This document shows, in pieces, positions 60,334 to 64,000 of a DNA stretch of 64,000 bases. The DNA is from SLST01 sp046538735. Its GTDB lineage: Bacteria > Spirochaetota > Spirochaetia > DSM-27196 > SLST01. The stretch is from the NCBI GenBank assembly GCA_046538735.1, contig JBKHII010000002.1, forward strand, positions 73,301 through 137,300. Reading direction: 5' to 3'. Position 1 is the first letter of the stretch, and each line of letters begins with the position of its first letter. Position numbers and translations under genes: made by a program. A model generated the notes under the pieces. It worked only from the letters and a program-made list of their open reading frames with translations. It was not told the origin of the DNA and made no database searches.

Positions 60334-61785
60334 ATGAGCACACCCATCACGGTAGCGTACGGCGACGGCATCGGGCCCGAAATCATGGAGGCATCGCTTC
60401 GTATTCTGCGGGCGGCAGGGGCCGACTTCGAGATCGACGAGGTGACCGTGGGCGAGAAGGTCTACCTGAGCGGCAACACGAGCGGCATCCACCCGGCGTT
60501 CTGGGACTCGATCCGGCGGACGAAGGTCTTCTACAAGGCGCCGCTTACCACGCCGCAGGGCGGTGGGTTCAAGAGCATCAACGTGACCACGCGGAAGACG
60601 CTCTCACTCTACGCGAACGTGCGACCCACGCGATCGCTGCATCCTTTCGTGGCGACGAAGCACCCGAATCAGGACCTCGTGATCATCCGGGAGAACGAGG
60701 AGGATCTCTACGCGGGCATCGAGCACCGGCAGACGGACGAGGTCGTGCAGTGCCTGAAGCTGATCTCGCGGCCGGGGAGCGAGCGCATCATCCGCTACGC
60801 GTTCGAGTACGCGCGCGCGAACAACCGGAAGAAGGTCACCTGCTTCACGAAGGACAACATCATGAAGCTCACCGACGGTCTCTTCCACAAGATCTACGAC
60901 GAGATCGCCGCCGAATACCCGGACATCGAGAACGAGCACTGGATCGTGGACATCGGCGCGGCGAAGATGGCGGACACGCCCGAGAACTTCGACGTCATCG
61001 TCCTCCCGAACCTCTACGGCGACGTCCTCTCGGACGTCGCGGCGCAGATCGCGGGTTCTGTGGGACTCGCCGGCAGCGCAAACATCGGCGAGCACGGCGC
61101 GATGTTCGAGGCGATCCACGGAAGCGCGCCGCGACGGGCGGGACAGAACCTCGCGAACCCGTCGGGGCTGCTGCTCGGCGGCGTGATGATGATGGTCCAC
61201 ATCGGACAGCCGGCGGTCGCGGAGGCGGTGCACAACGCGTGGCTCAAAACGATCGAGGACGGCATCCACACGTACGACGTCTACCGCGACGAGGTGAGCA
61301 GGCAGAACGTCGGCACGAAGGAGTTCGCGGACGCAGTGATCGAGCGGCTCGGCCGGAAGCCGGACACGCTCGAACCGGTCACCTACGAGGGCGGCGCGGG
61401 CATCCCCAAGGCGAGCGACGCGATTCGCCGCGCTCCGGCGAGACGCGAGCGACTCGGCGTGGACGTCTTCCTCGACTGGATCGAGGACGATCGCGACCCG
61501 AACATGCTCGGCGAGAAGCTCTCAAACGTGGGCAATGCCGACGTTGGGCTCACGATGATCACGAACCGCGGGCTCAAGGTGTGGCCCAAGGGCGCACCCG
61601 AGACGTTCTGCACCGACCACTGGCGCTGCCGATTCATGTCTACCACGAGCGGCAAAGAGGTGAGCCAGCAGCAGATCATCGACCTCCTGCAGCGCGTGAG
61701 CGACCACGGCTTCCACATCATCAAGACCGAGCACCTCTACACCTTCGACGGCGAGCCCGGCTTCTCGCTCGGCCAGGGCCAGTAA
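60334..61785 (+). CDS. icd: Isocitrate dehydrogenase (Thermus-type, with C-terminal extension)
   Basis: 483 residues. Decarboxylating dehydrogenase core: VAYGDGIGPEIMEASLRIL, SINVTTRKTLSLYANVRP (substrate Ser and Arg), VIIRENEEDLYAGIEH, FTKDNIMKLTDG (Lys), VLPNLYGDVLSDVAAQIAG (metal Asp) and GAMFEAIHGSAPRRAG. A C-terminal extension of about 140 residues is the hallmark of the Thermus/Rickettsia IDH group. Oxidises isocitrate to 2-oxoglutarate with NAD(P)+. GAGGGAGGAG precedes the ATG at 60334; an A+T-rich promoter zone lies upstream. Confidence 0.92.
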   Translation: MSTPITVAYGDGIGPEIMEASLRILRAAGADFEIDEVTVGEKVYLSGNTSGIHPAFWDSIRRTKVFYKAPLTTPQGGGFKSINVTTRKTLSLYANVRPTRSLHPFVATKHPNQDLVIIRENEEDLYAGIEHRQTDEVVQCLKLISRPGSERIIRYAFEYARANNRKKVTCFTKDNIMKLTDGLFHKIYDEIAAEYPDIENEHWIVDIGAAKMADTPENFDVIVLPNLYGDVLSDVAAQIAGSVGLAGSANIGEHGAMFEAIHGSAPRRAGQNLANPSGLLLGGVMMMVHIGQPAVAEAVHNAWLKTIEDGIHTYDVYRDEVSRQNVGTKEFADAVIERLGRKPDTLEPVTYEGGAGIPKASDAIRRAPARRERLGVDVFLDWIEDDRDPNMLGEKLSNVGNADVGLTMITNRGLKVWPKGAPETFCTDHWRCRFMSTTSGKEVSQQQIIDLLQRVSDHGFHIIKTEHLYTFDGEPGFSLGQGQ

Positions 61786-61856
61786 GGGGCCGGCGCGCGC
61801 CCAGTCCCGGCCGAGCAGACGGAGCAGACGGAGTGCGGCCGCAGCCCTGCCGGCTC

Positions 61857-62969
61857 CTACCAACCGCGATCGTACTGCGTCGGCGGTTCGATCTCCTGTC
61901 CGAGCGAGCGCGCCGCGCGGTACGGCCAGTAGGGATCGCGGAGAAACTCGCGGCCCAGGAGCACCACGTCGGCCTGTCCCGAACGGACGATGTGGTCGGC
62001 CTGTTGGGGCGACGTGATCAGCCCGACCGCGCCGGTTGCGATTCGCGCCCGCGCGCGCACGGTCGCCGCGAGGCTCGTCTGGTAGCCGGTACCCACCGGG
62101 ACCGGGACGGCGGGAATGATCCCGCCCGAGGAGCAGTCGACGAGGTCCACGCCGAGCTCGCGGAGCTCGCCGGCGAGCCGGACCGAATCGTCGATACCCC
62201 AGCCGTCGTCGTGCCAGTCGGTCGCGGAGATCCGAACGAAGAGTGGAACCTCGTCGCCGATCGCGGCACGGACCGCCCGGACGATTTCCCGAAGAAACCG
62301 CGTGCGCCCCGCGAAGTCGCCGCCGTACTCGTCGTCGCGGTCGTTCGCGAGCGGCGAGAGGAACTCGTGGATCAGGTAGCCGTGCGCGGCGTGGATCTCG
62401 ATCGCGCGGAAGCCCGCCATGAGCGCGCGTGCCGCCGCGGCGGCGAACTCGTCTACGAGCGAGCGGACGTCCGCTCCGGTCATCGCGCGCGGAACAGGCG
62501 AGTCGGGCGTGAACGGCCGCGCGGTCGGCGAGATCGGCTGCCACGAGCGCCCCGGCGCGGCGTCTTCGTCGTCGGTCTGCGGGGGGGACGAGGCGGATCC
62601 ACGCGGCGACCCGCCGGACTGCCGGGGCGGCAAGACCGACGCCTTCCTCCCGGCGTGCGCGAGCTGGATCGCCGGCACGGCGCCGTGCGCGGAGACGAAG
62701 TCGGTGATCGCCCGAAGCCGATCCACGTGCTCGTCCTTCCAGATGCCGAGATCGGCGTACGATATCCGTCCCTCCGGAGTGACCGCGGCCGCCTCAGTCA
62801 TGACGAGCGCCGCTCCGCCGACCGCGCGACTGCCGAGATGCACGAGGTGCCAATCGGTCGCGAAGCCGTCCTCGCTCGAGTACTGGCACATCGGTGAGAC
62901 GAAGACTCTGTTTCGGAACGTTGCCCCTCGGACCGTCAGGGGCGTGAAGAGGTGCGATGCGGTGTTCAT
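61857..62969 (-). CDS. NADH:flavin oxidoreductase, NamA/YqjM-type ene-reductase
   Basis: 370 residues. TIM barrel with NRVFVSPMCQYSSEDG (YqjM-type Cys near FMN), LVMTEAAAV, IQLAHAGRKAS, IEIHAAHGYLIHEFLSPLANDRDDEYGG (His pair, substrate site) and the FMN phosphate segment VLLGREFLRDPYWPYRAA. Reduces activated C=C bonds with NADPH. The ATG at 62969 lacks a ribosome site; TATCTT lies 7 nt upstream. It is divergent from mutM. Confidence 0.92.
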   Translation of the reverse strand: MNTASHLFTPLTVRGATFRNRVFVSPMCQYSSEDGFATDWHLVHLGSRAVGGAALVMTEAAAVTPEGRISYADLGIWKDEHVDRLRAITDFVSAHGAVPAIQLAHAGRKASVLPPRQSGGSPRGSASSPPQTDDEDAAPGRSWQPISPTARPFTPDSPVPRAMTGADVRSLVDEFAAAAARALMAGFRAIEIHAAHGYLIHEFLSPLANDRDDEYGGDFAGRTRFLREIVRAVRAAIGDEVPLFVRISATDWHDDGWGIDDSVRLAGELRELGVDLVDCSSGGIIPAVPVPVGTGYQTSLAATVRARARIATGAVGLITSPQQADHIVRSGQADVVLLGREFLRDPYWPYRAARSLGQEIEPPTQYDRGW

Positions 62970-63037
62970 CGTGGGAAAGATAGGCACGGACCGGGCCGAT
63001 CGGCAGGCTTCTTGCATCGTGATCTCCGGAGGATCCT

Positions 63038-63838
63038 ATGCCCGAGCTCCCGGACGTTGAGTACCTGCGCCGCTACGCCGAGTCCACGAGCCTGCACCGT
63101 CCGATTGACCGTACGTCGCTCTACTCGCAACGGCTCCTGAACAAGACGAGCACGCAGCTCCTCGCGCGCAGGCTCAAGCGCTCGTCGTTCTCCGCGGCGA
63201 GCCGCCACGGCAAACACCTCTTTCTCGAGCTCGATCGTCCCGGCGCGAGCGCACCGGGGCGCGAGGCGCTCATGCTCCACTTCGGTATGACCGGCACGCT
63301 CGACTACCACGAGTCCGACGCTCCGCCGGAGTACACGCAGCTCGACATCGCCTTCGAAGGAGGCACGCACCTCTCGTACATCTGCAAGCGCATGCTCGGG
63401 TCAATCGCGATCGTGGACGACGTAGCCGACTACATTGAAGACCAGGATCTCGGCCCGGACGCGCTCGCCGTCACGGTCGAGCAACTCCGGGAGATCGTCG
63501 GAGAACGCCGCGGCGCCATCAAGAGCACGCTCATGAACCAGGGCCGGCTCGCGGGCCTCGGCAACATCTACACGGACGAGGTGCTCTTCCAGGCGGGCAT
63601 CGATCCGCGGAGGAAGTGCTCGGAGATCGCGGAGGACGAGATCGCGGCCATCCACCGCGAGATCAGCCGCGTCTGCCGCACCGCGGCGGACGCGCACGCG
63701 GACCCGGACCGGATGCCGGAGAGTTTCCTCATCCGCCGCCGAACCCCGGGGGCGGAGTGCCCGCGCTGCTCGGGAAGCGTGGCGAAGGTGACGATCAGCG
63801 GACGCAGCGCGTACCTGTGCGAGGGGTGTCAGCGATAG
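63038..63838 (+). CDS. Formamidopyrimidine-DNA glycosylase (Fpg/Nei family)
   Basis: 266 residues. N-terminal PELPDVE with the catalytic Pro and Glu positions (Pro2, Glu3; the usual PELPEVE has Asp here at residue 6), ASRHGKHLFLEL, the helix-two-turn-helix segment TLMNQGRLAGLGNIYTDEVLFQAGIDP and a C-terminal zinc finger CPRC...CEGC. Removes oxidised bases such as 8-oxoguanine. Distinct enough from MutM that an Nei-type specificity is possible, so no symbol is given. The gap 63839-64000 holds no gene I can support. Confidence 0.9.
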   Translation: MPELPDVEYLRRYAESTSLHRPIDRTSLYSQRLLNKTSTQLLARRLKRSSFSAASRHGKHLFLELDRPGASAPGREALMLHFGMTGTLDYHESDAPPEYTQLDIAFEGGTHLSYICKRMLGSIAIVDDVADYIEDQDLGPDALAVTVEQLREIVGERRGAIKSTLMNQGRLAGLGNIYTDEVLFQAGIDPRRKCSEIAEDEIAAIHREISRVCRTAADAHADPDRMPESFLIRRRTPGAECPRCSGSVAKVTISGRSAYLCEGCQR

Positions 63839-64000
63839 GGTGTACAATGGACCGGAGGTGCTCGGCGAGTCGAGCAGCGCGTATGCAAGCGCGAGATTGA
63901 CCCGGATCGGGAGGAAGCTCCTCGCCACGCCCTTCAATCGCCCTAAAATGTCACCGACCTTGCTGAAGTGAAGCACCACGCGGTTTTCTCCCGTATAGAG

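Noticed and set aside
63401..64000. Minus-strand open frame at the right edge
   Set aside because: It would overlap the DNA glycosylase gene antisense for over 400 nt, and the non-overlapping part (63839-64000) shows no recognisable motif.
1..64000. tRNA, rRNA, CRISPR arrays, prophage or plasmid functions
   Set aside because: I looked for repeat-spacer patterns, tRNA-like ends, integrases and phage structural genes and saw none apart from the decayed IS21 remnant; a covariance-model search was not possible here.

Overview
The window is a GC-rich, densely coded bacterial chromosome segment with no rRNA, tRNA, CRISPR array or intact mobile element that I can see. The best guess for the host is a free-living, high-GC spirochaete (Spirochaetota). 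The hints are a sugar-binding protein whose signal region ends in the ATG-x-SEG style common in that phylum, a FapA/DUF342 protein, several HD-GYP and GGDEF proteins, and small beta-barrel-like envelope proteins. None of these is decisive.

Layout. 1-7 kb: a truncated serine hydrolase, an alpha/beta hydrolase, a sterol-reductase-like membrane protein, a nitronate monooxygenase-like flavoprotein, a PhzF protein and a divergent MocR-type regulator. 7.2-13 kb: a minus-strand operon for carbohydrate uptake (two permeases and a binding protein, no ATPase) with a HAD phosphatase and a beta-CASP-like metallo-beta-lactamase protein placed between the permeases and the binding protein. 13-16 kb: two overlapping genes for lipoproteins made of seven propeller-like repeats. 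16-19 kb: alcohol dehydrogenase with its TetR regulator, a DUF4386-like protein and an HD-GYP protein. 19.5-26 kb: a GH94 phosphorylase, an acetyltransferase, a TPR protein and a pyridine nucleotide-disulfide oxidoreductase, with gene remnants (Rrf2, SDR) in the gaps. 26.4-30.3 kb: a TetR-controlled ABC-2 exporter operon ending in a 41-residue membrane protein. 30.4-34.4 kb: an outer-membrane-type gene interrupted by a stop codon, a GH3 glycosidase and a ChbG-type deacetylase.

34.6-39.4 kb is a sulfur and arsenic block: cysM, an OsmC protein, metZ, a small AbrB-type regulator and arsM with an unusual His/Cys-rich insert, followed by a CPBP protease. 39.4-41.15 kb is a decayed region with IS21 istA/istB remnants that run into the 3' end of an OFA-type MFS transporter. 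42.5-53.4 kb holds a hemolysin III-like protein, a cyclic-nucleotide-binding-like protein, a PAS-GAF-GGDEF protein, a J-domain-like protein, an Eis-like acetyltransferase, an SrkA-like kinase, a K+ channel-like protein with an altered filter, a glutaredoxin, FapA and an HD-GYP protein. 53.4-59 kb: envelope proteins, OsmC/MarR, and a second ABC-2 exporter operon with a YtrA-type GntR regulator, ending in a 33-residue membrane protein. 59-64 kb: Ldh2-family dehydrogenase, isocitrate dehydrogenase, NamA-type ene-reductase and formamidopyrimidine-DNA glycosylase.

The most interesting signals are: six genes with no Shine-Dalgarno sequence and a -10 hexamer exactly 6 nt before the start codon (candidate leaderless transcripts); the ArsM insert; the paired propeller lipoproteins; tiny membrane proteins at the end of both exporter operons; and the HAD/beta-CASP pair inside a sugar-uptake operon.
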